DNA of 64,000 nt from Verrucomicrobiia bacterium (GTDB lineage Bacteria; Verrucomicrobiota; Verrucomicrobiia; Limisphaerales; DASXHY01), in contig DASPIL010000058.1 of the NCBI GenBank assembly GCA_035629175.1, positions 62,001 to 126,000 of the forward strand, in the 5' to 3' direction. Under the pieces are notes generated by a model. That model did no database searches. It was given only the letters and a program-made list of their open reading frames with translations, and was not told the DNA's origin. Numbering within the stretch: the first letter of the stretch is position 1; each line of letters opens with the position of its first letter. The translations under genes were made by a program, and so were the position numbers. Shown one piece after another: positions 1-9,212 of the stretch.

Positions 1-235
1 TTTTTCGCGCACAACATCCCGTTGCAAACAGTGTGGCACATGCCAGAAAGGCGAAAAGCAAACCACCGTTGATGCAAACGCGCGGCATGCCAGGTGTGAT
101 AGGCGCATTCCTGAAATGGTGGAATGCCTTCGCGTTCAAGCATCCAATCGAAGTGATAATCCTCATTGCGAACGCACCCTATGAAGCCCGATTTTGGGCG
201 TCAAGAATTTTGCCCGGCTACGAACCCGCGTCGCT
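1..235. other. Left-edge spacer, no supported gene
   Basis: I see no convincing gene here. A 72-codon plus-strand frame (33-251) has no family resemblance and runs into the 3' end of the oxidoreductase gene on the opposite strand, so it was not called. The stretch is probably the 3' flank of that gene. Confidence 0.4.
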
Positions 236-1579
236 TCAAATGAACTCGTAGTCGTACGGTTTTCGCATCGACCGGGCGAGCCGGCGGTTCGCATCCTCCG
301 CGTGTTGGCCCACGAACACTTCCTTCTCAGCATCCCACTGCAGCACCTTCTTTTCTGCCAGCCCGATCACGATCAAATGTCCAATCACGGCGGAACGATG
401 CCCTTCCTCGACGCTCGCAATGGGATCCTTTCGCGACCGGACGCATTCGAAGAAGTTCGACATGTGATCGCGGCTGCGTTCCAGTTGGATGGAGTCCTCA
501 GGCAAAGGCGTGCGGATTCGTTCCGGATCGTTTGCGGTGATTTCATCGCGATTGACCCAAAGCCAGCCGTCGCTGCCTTCAAACTTGATCCCGTTGCGTT
601 GGCCATCGGCCTTGATCACAGCGCCGTACGGACTGTCATCGGGCGTGGTGCGCACGATTTGCTTCACTTCATTTGGCCATAGCAGGGTGGCTTCGAAATC
701 GCTGGGCGCGGTGTAGCCGCCGGGAACGATTTCCGCCAGCGCGCGCGCTTCCACCGATGCCGGCCCTGGCGAGCCGAGTGCCCAGCGGACAATATCGTTG
801 TGATGCGCGCCCCAATCCGTGACGGGTCCGCCCGAATATTCAAACCACCAGCGGAAGTTTCCATGACAACGTTCCGCGACATATTCCGCGGCAGGAGCCT
901 GCCCCTGCCAGAGATCCCAATTGAGGCTTTCGGGCACCGGCCGTTTTTGGAATGGGCCGCCACGCAATCCGGAGGGAACAAACACACGGACCTGCTGGAG
1001 CTTCCCAATGCGCCCGTTCCGAATCAATTCACATGCCAGCCGAAAACGCGCGCTGCTCCGTTGCTGCGTGCCCGTTTGCAACACCACCTTATGCTTTCGC
1101 ACGGCGGCGATTGTCCGCTTGCCTTCATCGATCGTCAGTGTCAGCGGCTTCTCCGCATAGACATCCTTGCCCGCCTGGGCAGCGGCGATGTTGATGAGCG
1201 TGTGCCAGTGATCCGGCGCCGCCTGCACCACGACATCGACGATATCCTTCTCGAATAATTTTCGGAAATCTGCGAACGCGGCGGGGGTCTTTCCATCCCT
1301 GGCAAGTTCGCGTGCAGCTGAGTCTGCCCTCGATCGATCCACATCACAAACGGCGACGATCGTTCCGTGCCGGGCAGCGTTCCGCCCGTCTGCCATTCCC
1401 ATCCCTCCACAACCCACCAGGGCAATGCGGGGACGTTCATTCGGAGAAGACTCCGCCGACGTGACCTGGGCAAATGCGCGTTCAGCGTCGAGAAACCAGA
1501 GTGGAAGCCCCGCGGCGGCCGCGGTTTTCGCTGAGGTTGAAAGGAAGCTTCGGCGGGTCATCTGGCTGGACGATTTCAT
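236..1579 (-). CDS. Tat-exported Gfo/Idh/MocA family oxidoreductase
   Basis: This is an NAD(P)-dependent sugar or glycoside oxidoreductase of about 447 residues. The chosen ATG at 1579 gives MKSSSQMTRRSFLSTSAKTA, a twin-arginine signal (TRRSFL followed by an Ala-rich core). A longer frame from 1651 would put odd residues before the signal. The mature part has the Rossmann glycine motif GCGGMGMADG and the family EKP motif (YAEKPLTL). It also has DWGAHHNDIVRWAL, where Asp and His normally line the substrate pocket. Tat export suggests the protein folds with its cofactor in the cytoplasm and acts in the periplasm. It is divergent from the GH31 gene, with about 200 bp of shared upstream DNA, so both may respond to the same glycan. 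The substrate cannot be told from sequence. Confidence 0.9.
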   Translation of the reverse strand: MKSSSQMTRRSFLSTSAKTAAAAGLPLWFLDAERAFAQVTSAESSPNERPRIALVGCGGMGMADGRNAARHGTIVAVCDVDRSRADSAARELARDGKTPAAFADFRKLFEKDIVDVVVQAAPDHWHTLINIAAAQAGKDVYAEKPLTLTIDEGKRTIAAVRKHKVVLQTGTQQRSSARFRLACELIRNGRIGKLQQVRVFVPSGLRGGPFQKRPVPESLNWDLWQGQAPAAEYVAERCHGNFRWWFEYSGGPVTDWGAHHNDIVRWALGSPGPASVEARALAEIVPGGYTAPSDFEATLLWPNEVKQIVRTTPDDSPYGAVIKADGQRNGIKFEGSDGWLWVNRDEITANDPERIRTPLPEDSIQLERSRDHMSNFFECVRSRKDPIASVEEGHRSAVIGHLIVIGLAEKKVLQWDAEKEVFVGQHAEDANRRLARSMRKPYDYEFI

Positions 1580-1776
1580 ACAAGTTGAATTACACGCACA
1601 GCAGAGCAGAAGCTCACGCCAATGCCAGTCGTTAAAATTGATGAAGTTCATCGGCGCGCCATGCGTCTCCCTGTGACAAATGACAGGGGTCGTTTCGATA
1701 TGACCGTGTGGGGAATGATGATTGCCCGCGGAGCGGCTTCAACTACTGTGTCAGCATTCTCGTCAAGCGTGCACAC

Positions 1777-4038
1777 ATGAGAACTCACCTCTGCCGTCGC
1801 TGGATCTGCTTGAGCCTCCTTTCCTCCGTGCCCGCGATCGCGCCAGGCAATGCGGCGACAGAAATCCGCTTCGCCGGGCACCCTGGCGAACTGGTGATCA
1901 GCGAAGTCAGCGAACGAACGGCGCGAATTCAGTTCTTCCCGTTCGACCTCAATGGAAGGCCGCGGCAACCCGCGAAGTCCACTGTGTTAGTCCCATTCGA
2001 CGCGACGGAGAAACTGCGGCTGAAAGCGCTCGACGGAACGAAGACTGTCAATGTGGGAACAGTGCGCGTCAACGTGACAGCAGATCCCTTGACGATCGCG
2101 TTTCAACGCAATGGAAAACAGGTGCAGCGAATCGTGTTGGATGCCGCGTCCGCCACCAATGCAGCGGTTCACTTTCAAACCGCCGCGCCGGTGCTTGGCC
2201 TTGGTGAAGGTGCGCAACAGTTTGATCGCCGTGGCGCGCTTTATCCAATGGAGCCGAGCTGGGGCGGATGGAATCGCTCCGTATTGGGGTCGGTGGTTCC
2301 CTCGCCTTTCCTGATTGGCACTGAAGGCTGGGCGCTCTTCGCGCATCGTCCTGAAGGCCAGTTTGACCTGCGTGGCGACGTTGGAAAATTCGTGCCCCGC
2401 CAGGATTCCGACGGCGGCGCGGCCCTCGACATCTTTGTCGTCAGCGTCGAAGAGCCCGCGGCAGCACTTGCCGAATACATCCGTCTGACCGGGCGCCCCG
2501 TGATGCCTCCCAAATGGGCGCTTGGATACTTTCAATCGCATCGAACCCTCCCGGGTCCCGACGAACCGCTCCAAATCGCGCGCACGTTCCGCGAAAAGAA
2601 CCTGCCGTGCGATGCGCTAATTTATCTTGGCACCGGCTATTGCACGAACGGCTGGAACACCGGACACGGATCCCTGACGTTCAACAGCAACGCCTTTGCT
2701 GCGGACCACGTCCGCGCCCTGCACGACTTGAATTTCAAGGTGGTGTTGCACGTGAACCGCGCGCCGCGCAACCTGTTCGGCAATTCCATCAATGAAGCTT
2801 CGGATTCCCCGCTGCATATCCGGAATTACTGGCGGCGGCACAGCGCTCTCGCAAGCTTGGGCGTGGATGGCTGGTGGCCGGACGATGGCGACGAACTTCC
2901 GCTCGAAGCCAGGCTTACGCGGCATCGCTGCTATTACGAAGGTTCGCTGTCAGACGAGCCAAACGTGCGTCCCTGGAGCCTCCACCGGACGGGTTACGCC
3001 GGCGCGCAGCGCTACGGGGGATGGATCTGGTCGGGCGACATTGATTCCAAATGGGAAACGCTCGCCGCGCAAGTGTCTGTCGGATTGAACCACGGACTGA
3101 GCCTGACACCTTTCTGGGGCACGGACACGGGCGGCTTCTATCCTTCGCGCGAACTGACAGGTGAATTGTACATTCGCTGGTTCCAGTTCTCCGCGTTCTG
3201 CCCGTCATTCCGTTCGCATGGCCGCACGTGGCTTCTGCGCCTGCCGTGGGGCTGGAACACCGGAAGCTTCGGGCCGATTGAGCATGGCCCGGCCGAACGA
3301 ACCGACTTCACGGGCAACATCACACGTCCTCCGCAGCACCCCCCGCCCGGCGAACTGCGCAACGAATCCATCGAGCCGATCGCGCGCAAGTTCCTGGAAT
3401 TGCGCTATCGGCTCCTCCCGTACAATTACAGCGTCGCGCGCCAGGCGGTCGACCACGGGATGCCCATGATGCGGGCGTTGTGGTTGCATTATCCTGAAGA
3501 TCCCGAAGCGGTGAAGATCGGCAATGAGTATCTCTGGGGACGCGACCTTCTCGTGGCACCCGTGACAGAACCAGGCGCACAATCGCGGCGTATATACCTC
3601 CCCGCGGGCGCGTGGGTCGATTGGTGGACTGGCGAGAAGGTCGAAGGCAAACGTTGGATCGATCGGCCAGTCGACCTGGCCACGCTGCCGCTCTACGCCC
3701 GGGCAGGCGCAATCATTCCGCTGGATCCCGTGCGCCAGCACACGGGCCAGCATGCCACCGATCCCACCACGCTGCGCGTGCACCCCGGCGCGGACGGCAG
3801 TTTCGTGCTCTACGATGATGACGGCGAGAGTCTCGGATACCGTGATGATTCAGATCCGCGCGCTGTATGGATTTCCATGCGATGGAACGATGCGGAGCGC
3901 CGGCTCACGCTCGAGTCGGATCAAAGAATGAAACGAAGGCCGCCCGCCGCACGCCGGTTCACGGTTGAAATCGCAGGCCACGCCCGGTCGCTGCCGGTTG
4001 AATTCCGCGGCGAACGTGTTTCGCTCACATTGGACTAG
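1777..4038 (+). CDS. Secreted glycoside hydrolase family 31 enzyme
   Basis: This 753-residue alpha-glycosidase has an N-terminal signal peptide (MRTHLCRRWICLSLLSS), which decides the ATG at 1777 over the upstream one at 1708. An N-terminal beta-sandwich precedes the TIM barrel. The expected nucleophile region reads WWPDDGDEL (Asp369/Asp370), and the acid/base region reads WIWSGDIDSKW (Asp421). Downstream come the conserved TPFWGTDTGGF and FCPSFRSHG segments and a C-terminal beta domain. GH31 members cleave alpha-glucosides, alpha-xylosides or related bonds, and the WPDDGDE variant of the usual WxDMNE motif leaves the specificity open. Export suggests action on glycans outside the cytoplasm, perhaps together with the divergent oxidoreductase. 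Confidence 0.93.
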   Translation: MRTHLCRRWICLSLLSSVPAIAPGNAATEIRFAGHPGELVISEVSERTARIQFFPFDLNGRPRQPAKSTVLVPFDATEKLRLKALDGTKTVNVGTVRVNVTADPLTIAFQRNGKQVQRIVLDAASATNAAVHFQTAAPVLGLGEGAQQFDRRGALYPMEPSWGGWNRSVLGSVVPSPFLIGTEGWALFAHRPEGQFDLRGDVGKFVPRQDSDGGAALDIFVVSVEEPAAALAEYIRLTGRPVMPPKWALGYFQSHRTLPGPDEPLQIARTFREKNLPCDALIYLGTGYCTNGWNTGHGSLTFNSNAFAADHVRALHDLNFKVVLHVNRAPRNLFGNSINEASDSPLHIRNYWRRHSALASLGVDGWWPDDGDELPLEARLTRHRCYYEGSLSDEPNVRPWSLHRTGYAGAQRYGGWIWSGDIDSKWETLAAQVSVGLNHGLSLTPFWGTDTGGFYPSRELTGELYIRWFQFSAFCPSFRSHGRTWLLRLPWGWNTGSFGPIEHGPAERTDFTGNITRPPQHPPPGELRNESIEPIARKFLELRYRLLPYNYSVARQAVDHGMPMMRALWLHYPEDPEAVKIGNEYLWGRDLLVAPVTEPGAQSRRIYLPAGAWVDWWTGEKVEGKRWIDRPVDLATLPLYARAGAIIPLDPVRQHTGQHATDPTTLRVHPGADGSFVLYDDDGESLGYRDDSDPRAVWISMRWNDAERRLTLESDQRMKRRPPAARRFTVEIAGHARSLPVEFRGERVSLTLD

Positions 4039-4240
4039 CGTCGCCGCTCGCGCGATGTGGCGAATTTCGGATGACTTCAACGCGTTCGAAGATGGGCTCA
4101 CCGTTCTCGTAATCAATCCACATCCCGGTTTTATCGCGGTACGCCAGGCATTGCTGCGAACCACATCGAACGCGAATGGGAAGAACGAGGGGGCGGGAGA
4201 ATTTCACATCCTGCTGAACGCTCTTGCGAAGCGCTTTCAT
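4025..4240 (-). CDS. Small conserved-looking hypothetical protein
   Basis: This 71-residue frame lies 60 nt downstream of the aminotransferase gene on the same strand. Its stop overlaps the 3' end of the convergent GH31 gene by 14 nt. The middle (CLAYRDKTGMWIDYENGEPI, then ERVEVI) reads like a compact beta-rich domain with a Cys pair (RCGSQQC) and is not the low-complexity Arg/Pro text typical of shadow frames. It has no membrane segment or signal peptide. I do not recognise a named family and assign no function. It could still be a chance frame, since it is short. Confidence 0.5.
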   Translation of the reverse strand: MKALRKSVQQDVKFSRPLVLPIRVRCGSQQCLAYRDKTGMWIDYENGEPIFERVEVIRNSPHRASGDASPM

Positions 4241-4300
4241 TACCTTCCATATACTCGACCACGACGAAACGGGGCATGGGGCGTATGCCCGATGGACACT

Positions 4301-5524
4301 TCAACCCGCAGAATCCGAAAGCAGTGCATCGGCGAGGCGCTCGTATTGGGGCAAGGAGTTATACAGTTGCGCTGAAACACGGATCAGGCGCGAACCTGAA
4401 GTCCAAGGCATGATTGGAACCTCGATGCCGTGCTTCTCGAGCAAACGCATCTGCAGCGGATGCTCGTTTACAGGCAACACCGGTTCTTCGTGCGCGAACC
4501 TCGCTGGCAATGGGATGGATGCCAGGGAACCAATCATCTCTTGCGGACAGGGGGCTGCAACCTCGAGCGCGTTGCACAGGAGCTCGCGCGCCGCGAGCGC
4601 CAGCGCGCGGTTTCGCGCCCTGATTTCAACCCAACCCCCAGGCAAAAGCGAGCCCATGAACCGCAATGCCTCGGACACGCTGAGCGCCGCGGTCGGATCC
4701 CATGTGCCCATCCACGCAAACTCGACCTGGAAGCGCGATCGATCTTTGCGCAGGGAATTCGCGCCGTGGCTGATCGTGAGCGGGCGGATGGCGGCCTGGC
4801 GATGCGGCAGCACATGGAGAAACGCGGCACTGCGCGGAGCGCAGAGCCATTTGTGGCAATTCCCGGTGTAATACGTGGCCCCGAGTTCCTTCAGGTTCAA
4901 CAGAACCATTCCGGGTGCATGCGCGCCATCGATCAGTGTCTCAATCCCCCGCTCTGTCATTGCACGAACAATCCGTTCAACGGGCAGCACCATTCCGGTC
5001 TGGCTCGTGACATGATCAATCAACACCAGCCGTGTGCGCTCGGTGACCTTCTCCAGCAGCGCCGCGATAGGTTCGTCGCCTGCGGACAGCGGGAATGGAA
5101 TGTGAACAACGATCACATTTAGTTCGAAACGTTGCGCGACAAAATCCAGCGCGTTGCGGCACGCGTTGTATTCCTGCGTCGTCACGATTACCTCATCACC
5201 GCTTTTCCAATCCAACGACCGCAGGATGGTGTTCACGCCGGTCGTCGCGTTGGGAACAAAGACGAGGTTTGCTGGATCAGCTCCAACGAATTTTGCCAGC
5301 GTGTTGCGAGCGGCATCCAACATCGGTTCGAGGTCGCGCGCGAGGAATTGCAGCGGCTGGCGTTCGAGCCGTTGTCTCAGCCCTTGCTGGTATTCCAGGA
5401 CAACCCTGGGACAAGCTCCAAACGCACCGTGATTGAGATAGGTCACAGCGGGATCGAGAAGCCAGTTGCCAGGGTCGGCCGCTGGATGCTGCAGCAGAGC
5501 GGGTGTATCAAAGGTTTCCATCAT
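4301..5524 (-). CDS. PLP-dependent class V aminotransferase, CefD-like
   Basis: This is a fold-type I PLP enzyme of 407 residues resembling the isopenicillin-N-epimerase/cysteine-desulfurase-like group. Diagnostic parts are the N-terminal YLNHGAFGACP, the cofactor-pocket segment NATTGVNTILR, IDGAHAPGM (the Asp that contacts the PLP pyridine nitrogen) and TGNCHKWLCAPR, whose Lys should form the internal aldimine. The start at 5524 (MMETFDTP) is preferred to 5617 because the extra residues are not family-like. An ATG also lies one codon later at 5521. Members epimerise, desulfurate or transaminate amino-acid substrates. No beta-lactam genes are nearby, so the substrate is unknown. The small gene at 4025-4240 follows on the same strand. 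Confidence 0.85.
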   Translation of the reverse strand: MMETFDTPALLQHPAADPGNWLLDPAVTYLNHGAFGACPRVVLEYQQGLRQRLERQPLQFLARDLEPMLDAARNTLAKFVGADPANLVFVPNATTGVNTILRSLDWKSGDEVIVTTQEYNACRNALDFVAQRFELNVIVVHIPFPLSAGDEPIAALLEKVTERTRLVLIDHVTSQTGMVLPVERIVRAMTERGIETLIDGAHAPGMVLLNLKELGATYYTGNCHKWLCAPRSAAFLHVLPHRQAAIRPLTISHGANSLRKDRSRFQVEFAWMGTWDPTAALSVSEALRFMGSLLPGGWVEIRARNRALALAARELLCNALEVAAPCPQEMIGSLASIPLPARFAHEEPVLPVNEHPLQMRLLEKHGIEVPIMPWTSGSRLIRVSAQLYNSLPQYERLADALLSDSAG

Positions 5525-5914
5525 CTCGGTCGAACATCTTACGTAGTCCACCGATTGCAGCCAATGCTGATCAGGCCACGTGAAGATTGTTGGAGAGCAG
5601 CACCGGGCGACGTGCATGTCACCGTTGGCGCGCCCCTCTTTTCCGTCCTCCCTCTTTACCAGGAACGAATCCCAGCGAGCCGATGACCATCAGCGGGCCC
5701 GCAAAGGGAACCAGCCAAAGCAAAGTCATCAAACACCTGGTCGCGAGAAGAAAGGCTGACGGAGCGGCGGGCAAAGCAAAGCAAACCGCGCTGTATGTTC
5801 GGTCTCCGCTATCGCACTTACGACGTTCGTCGTATGGATGTTGCGGAAACCGTTCTGCCAACCTCACAGCCGAAATACACTGAAACTCAGACACTGTTAT
5901 CGAAGCACACGATT
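5525..5914. other. Divergent intergenic region
   Basis: About 390 bp separate the aminotransferase start from the PEP-CTERM gene start. A minus-strand frame (5619-5894) contains one hydrophobic stretch (LMTLLWLVPFAGPLMVIGS) but has a basic, unstructured remainder and no clear start, so it is not called. The region should hold promoters for both flanking genes. I could not place a convincing -35/-10 pair. Confidence 0.4.
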
Positions 5915-6622
5915 ATGAAAACTCCACTCAAGGTCCTGTTATGCGGAAGCTTTTGCGCCATCACTGCCAGTGCATGGGCCGGTGTTGCCTATTCCGTCGA
6001 TGGCAGCATGAACACCAGTTCCGCAGCGTGGTCTGGAACTCCGGCGATCGCTCTTGCGACACCGGGACAGGGCAACGTTTACGAAGGAGGGAACACTGGC
6101 GGCGGCGTTGTTGGGATCGCCTTCCTGACCACCAGCGCATTCAATCTCGGCGAAATCAAATTCGAGTCGCAAGGCATCCTCGGCAACAACTTCTCGCTTT
6201 CGCTGTATGATCTCGGAACGACGGTTTCAGAAACGAATCCCCGTTACACGATCGACAACACGAGCGTCGACCTCTTTTCAGCCGACCTGAATTTCTCCTA
6301 CACGACTGCGGGCGGCCAGATTACGACCCTCACCTTTACGGGCGCCGATCAGGTGTCCTTGCTTGCCGGCCACTGGTACAGCCTCGAAATATTGAACAAC
6401 GACCTTGCGAGCAACCTCCTTGTGGAACGCGCTTCGACTGCGTTGAGCGCGTTTATGTCCCTTGGAACGGGAGCCACTGGCGCCCGCAATAACGTGCCCG
6501 CGGGCGATCGCGATCCGGTCGCCGCAATCTACGCCGCTCCCATCCCGGAGCCTTCTTCGATCGCCCTGGTTGGCGCCGGCCTGATGAGCCTGTTCATGAT
6601 GCGCCGTTCGAAAAACGGATAG
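5915..6622 (+). CDS. PEP-CTERM sorting-domain protein
   Basis: This exported protein of 235 residues is predicted to be processed at its C terminus by an exosortase. The ATG at 5915 gives a signal peptide (MKTPLKVLLCGSFCAITASA with cleavage after WAG). The body is Ser/Thr/Gly-rich and beta-strand-like, with no catalytic motif. The C terminus has the tripartite signal: PIPEPSS, a hydrophobic helix (IALVGAGLMSLFMM) and a basic tail (RRSKNG). The body resembles the choice-of-anchor type proteins found in exosortase-bearing bacteria. No exosortase is in the window. A rho-independent terminator follows about 40 bp after the stop, so the gene is likely transcribed alone. Confidence 0.88.
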   Translation: MKTPLKVLLCGSFCAITASAWAGVAYSVDGSMNTSSAAWSGTPAIALATPGQGNVYEGGNTGGGVVGIAFLTTSAFNLGEIKFESQGILGNNFSLSLYDLGTTVSETNPRYTIDNTSVDLFSADLNFSYTTAGGQITTLTFTGADQVSLLAGHWYSLEILNNDLASNLLVERASTALSAFMSLGTGATGARNNVPAGDRDPVAAIYAAPIPEPSSIALVGAGLMSLFMMRRSKNG

Positions 6623-6662
6623 CAGGTTCAGAGCACCCGCCCGGGAATCCTCTTCGATCAGG

Positions 6663-6695
6663 ACCGCGTTCCGTGAATGGAACGCGGTTTTTTTA
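6663..6695 (+). terminator. Rho-independent terminator after PEP-CTERM gene
   Basis: A 9-bp GC-rich stem, CCGCGTTCC paired with GGAACGCGG around a GTGAAT loop, is followed directly by seven T residues. Confidence 0.9.
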
Positions 6696-6849
6696 CAGCG
6701 ACCGGGAATTCCCGCGCCATCTTACGCCTCCATCGAAGGTCCAGTGAACACGGAGGCGCACCCGGCAATCAACTTTGAAAAGCCACTCGGCGATTTGCGC
6801 GAAAAATCGAGAAGGCATTTCGAGCGGGGGCTGCTAGAGTGCAGAAGCA

Positions 6850-8424
6850 GTGCATCGGCTCATAACCCAGCTCTCGCTCAGAACGGCGCGTCAATCGATC
6901 GCGCTGGTTCTCTGGCTCGCAACAGCCACGGCCGGAGCAGCGACCTGGTTTGTTGCGCCGAACGGACTGGATGCCAGCAACGGTTCCAGCAATGCGCCTT
7001 TCCTGACGTTGATGCGCGCGCAGTCAGCCGCCAGCGCGGGTGACACCGTGTTTCTTCGCGGCGGGAATTATTTCCTGAACAACACCCACGTCACCGCCAC
7101 GAATGCGCCCTGGGCAATCGTCAACAGGATCAACAAGAACGGAATCAATTATCTCGGTTTTCCTGGCGAACGTCCCGTCTTCGATTTCTCGTCCGTGAAG
7201 CCGCCCGGGTGGCGAGTGACGGCGTTCCTCGTCACGGCAAGCGATTGCGTTTTCAAGGGCTTTGACGTTGTGGGCGCGCAGGTCACGATTCGGGCGGGGG
7301 AGGCGGGCAACACGCAATCAGAATGTTTCCGCGTCGCGGGGGGAAACCGAAATCGATTCGAACATTTGGCCATGCGCGACGGCATGGGCGTGGGTTGGTA
7401 TCTCACGTCAGGACAAAGTAATCTCGTGCTGAACTGCGACGCCTATAACAATCGCGGTCTCGACAGCCTTTCGATGGGGAACGTTGACGGATTTGGCGCG
7501 CATCCATCGGCAGCGTCCGGCAGCGGCAACGTGTTCAGCGGATGCCGCGCGTGGTTCAACAGCGACGATGGATTCGACCTGATTGGCGCGAGAGCGGCCG
7601 TGACGATCGACCGTTGCTGGGCGTTCTACAACGGGTACTTCACGAACTTCACGAGTTCGGGCGGGGACGGCCACGGATTCAAGGCGGGCGGCTATGGGCG
7701 GAATGGCAGCGCAATCCCAAGTCCGGTGCCGCGGCACGTCACGCAGTTCTGCCTGGCGGTGCGCAACCGCGTGAGCGGATTTTACGCCAATCATCATACG
7801 GGCGGCCTCAACTGGTTTCACAACACTGCATTCCGCAACAGCGTGAATTACAACATGCTGTCCACCCTGGCCGACAATGAAACAGATGTGCCCGGTTACG
7901 GTCACCTGATGAAAAACAACCTGGGATTCCGCGCCTCGACGGAAGTGGCGAATCTCGGCAGCAGCAACGATGTGTCGTTCAACTATTTCACCCTGCCCGT
8001 GACGATTGCCTCGAACGATTTTGCGAGCTTCGATGAATCGCTCCTGACGCAGCCGCGCCAGGCGAACGGCGTCTTGCCGAATACTGCGTTTGCAAACCTC
8101 CTGGGATCGAGCGACCTCGTCAATGCCGGGACGAATATTGGATTCGTTTTTGCGGGAGTTGCGCCCGATTTGGGGGCATTCGAACGCGGATTGGCAATGC
8201 CCCCGTTTCTTCGGATCAGCCGGCAGGATTCGCACGTGTTGCTCAGCGGCCAGGGCGGCTGGGGCGGCGGGCCTTATCATTTGATCGCATCCACAAACCT
8301 GCGGAATTCAGCCGCCGAATGGGCGCTGATTCACACGAATCGTTTTGATGCCGCCGGAACGTTCCTGCGCACCAACGCCGCAACGCCGCCAGACAACCGG
8401 TTTTTCCGCGTGCGCCTTCCCTGA
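6850..8424 (+). CDS. Secreted PL9-like pectate lyase (right-handed beta-helix)
   Basis: This 524-residue exported protein starts at a GTG (6850). Its signal segment contains IALVLWLATATAGAA, followed by TWFVAPNGLDASNGSSNAPF, the usual opening of pectate-lyase beta-helices. The helix carries NVDGFGAH, CRAWFNSDDGFDL and GDGHGFKAGG. In family PL9 the Asp residues of the second motif bind the catalytic calcium and the Lys of the third acts as base. The last 71 residues form a separate module ending NRFFRVRLP, shared with two other secreted proteins in this window. Its role would be cleavage of polygalacturonate by beta-elimination outside the cytoplasm, feeding hexuronates to enzymes such as UxaE (23.3 kb). 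slyX follows after 8 nt. Confidence 0.87.
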   Translation: MHRLITQLSLRTARQSIALVLWLATATAGAATWFVAPNGLDASNGSSNAPFLTLMRAQSAASAGDTVFLRGGNYFLNNTHVTATNAPWAIVNRINKNGINYLGFPGERPVFDFSSVKPPGWRVTAFLVTASDCVFKGFDVVGAQVTIRAGEAGNTQSECFRVAGGNRNRFEHLAMRDGMGVGWYLTSGQSNLVLNCDAYNNRGLDSLSMGNVDGFGAHPSAASGSGNVFSGCRAWFNSDDGFDLIGARAAVTIDRCWAFYNGYFTNFTSSGGDGHGFKAGGYGRNGSAIPSPVPRHVTQFCLAVRNRVSGFYANHHTGGLNWFHNTAFRNSVNYNMLSTLADNETDVPGYGHLMKNNLGFRASTEVANLGSSNDVSFNYFTLPVTIASNDFASFDESLLTQPRQANGVLPNTAFANLLGSSDLVNAGTNIGFVFAGVAPDLGAFERGLAMPPFLRISRQDSHVLLSGQGGWGGGPYHLIASTNLRNSAAEWALIHTNRFDAAGTFLRTNAATPPDNRFFRVRLP

Positions 8425-8432
8425 TATTACGA

Positions 8433-8645
8433 ATGAACCCGAACGAACCTGAAAGGCTGGAACGGCTTGAAACCCACGTCGCGCACCTGGAACATCAACT
8501 CGAGCAATTAAACCAAGTTGTGATTGACCACGGAAAAGTCATTGCGCGGTTGAAGAAGGAAGTGCAGCGACAGTCTGAGACGTTGCAGGTTCAGGAGCTC
8601 GAGCGGATCAAGGGAAACAACCAGAAGCCGCCGCACTATCAATAG
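8433..8645 (+). CDS. slyX: SlyX family protein
   Basis: This is a 70-residue acidic coiled-coil protein. Heptad-like spacing runs through ERLERLETHVAHLEHQLEQL, and the C terminus is the family hallmark PPHY (KPPHYQ). SlyX proteins are small and of uncertain function. They have been noted next to slyD in enterobacteria, but no slyD is present here. The gene starts 8 nt after the pectate lyase stop, so it may share that transcript. Confidence 0.85.
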   Translation: MNPNEPERLERLETHVAHLEHQLEQLNQVVIDHGKVIARLKKEVQRQSETLQVQELERIKGNNQKPPHYQ

Positions 8646-8738
8646 GGATCAGGCACTTTTCGGTTGAAGGAAGGCAAGTCCCGACTAGCCGCGGGCCGTC
8701 GAATGCGCTGTATTGGACGGCAACAACCAGTCATTCCA

Positions 8739-9185
8739 ATGAAGATTACAGAAGCACTGCTGGCCGAACACCTGGTGTTCCACAATCTGTTTGATCACAT
8801 CGAAAAAATCGCGCCACGGCTCAAGACGCTGGCCGAGGTGAAGGTGCTGGCGTCGTTGATGGAAACAATGCTGTCGGCGCATTCGCACACGGAGGACGAA
8901 CTCTTCATGAAGCCGCTCGAACCCTCGTTTGAGCAACTCGGCCATTGCGCGATCTTTCATCACGAACACGATCTCATCGAACAGAACCTCGCGCTTGTTC
9001 ACGAGTCGAAAAGCCTCAAGCACGCACGCCACCTCCTGCTCACCACGGTCGTCCTCTGCCGCAGCCACTTCGACAAGGAAGAACGCATTGTGTTCCCAAT
9101 GGCCGAACGCGTGTTGAAATCGAAGACGCTTCTTGAACTCGGCCAAAGCTGGATGAACCAACGGAACTGCGCCTTGCTCGCATAG
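8739..9185 (+). CDS. Hemerythrin-domain (HHE) protein
   Basis: This is a four-helix-bundle protein of 148 residues with the metal-ligand pattern of hemerythrin/HHE domains: EHLVFHNLFDHIE in helix 1, AHSHTEDELFMKPLE in helix 2, FHHEHDLIE in helix 3 and CRSHFDKEERIVFP in helix 4. These would hold a diiron site. ATG 8739 (MKITEALLAEH) is used because the 25 residues upstream are unlike the family. Bacterial relatives sense or store oxygen or respond to nitrosative and iron stress. Nothing in the context narrows this down. The gene converges on the M14 gene with a 27-nt gap. Confidence 0.88.
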   Translation: MKITEALLAEHLVFHNLFDHIEKIAPRLKTLAEVKVLASLMETMLSAHSHTEDELFMKPLEPSFEQLGHCAIFHHEHDLIEQNLALVHESKSLKHARHLLLTTVVLCRSHFDKEERIVFPMAERVLKSKTLLELGQSWMNQRNCALLA

Positions 9186-9212
9186 GAGCGAACGCACATC
9201 GCGGAGCGGAAT

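Noticed and set aside
5619-5894. 91-codon minus-strand frame with a hydrophobic segment
   Set aside because: Only one hydrophobic stretch, no credible start or family match, and it occupies a likely promoter region.
7408-8280. 290-codon minus-strand frame inside the PL9 gene
   Set aside because: Antisense shadow with no domain signature. The plus-strand protein has clear family motifs.
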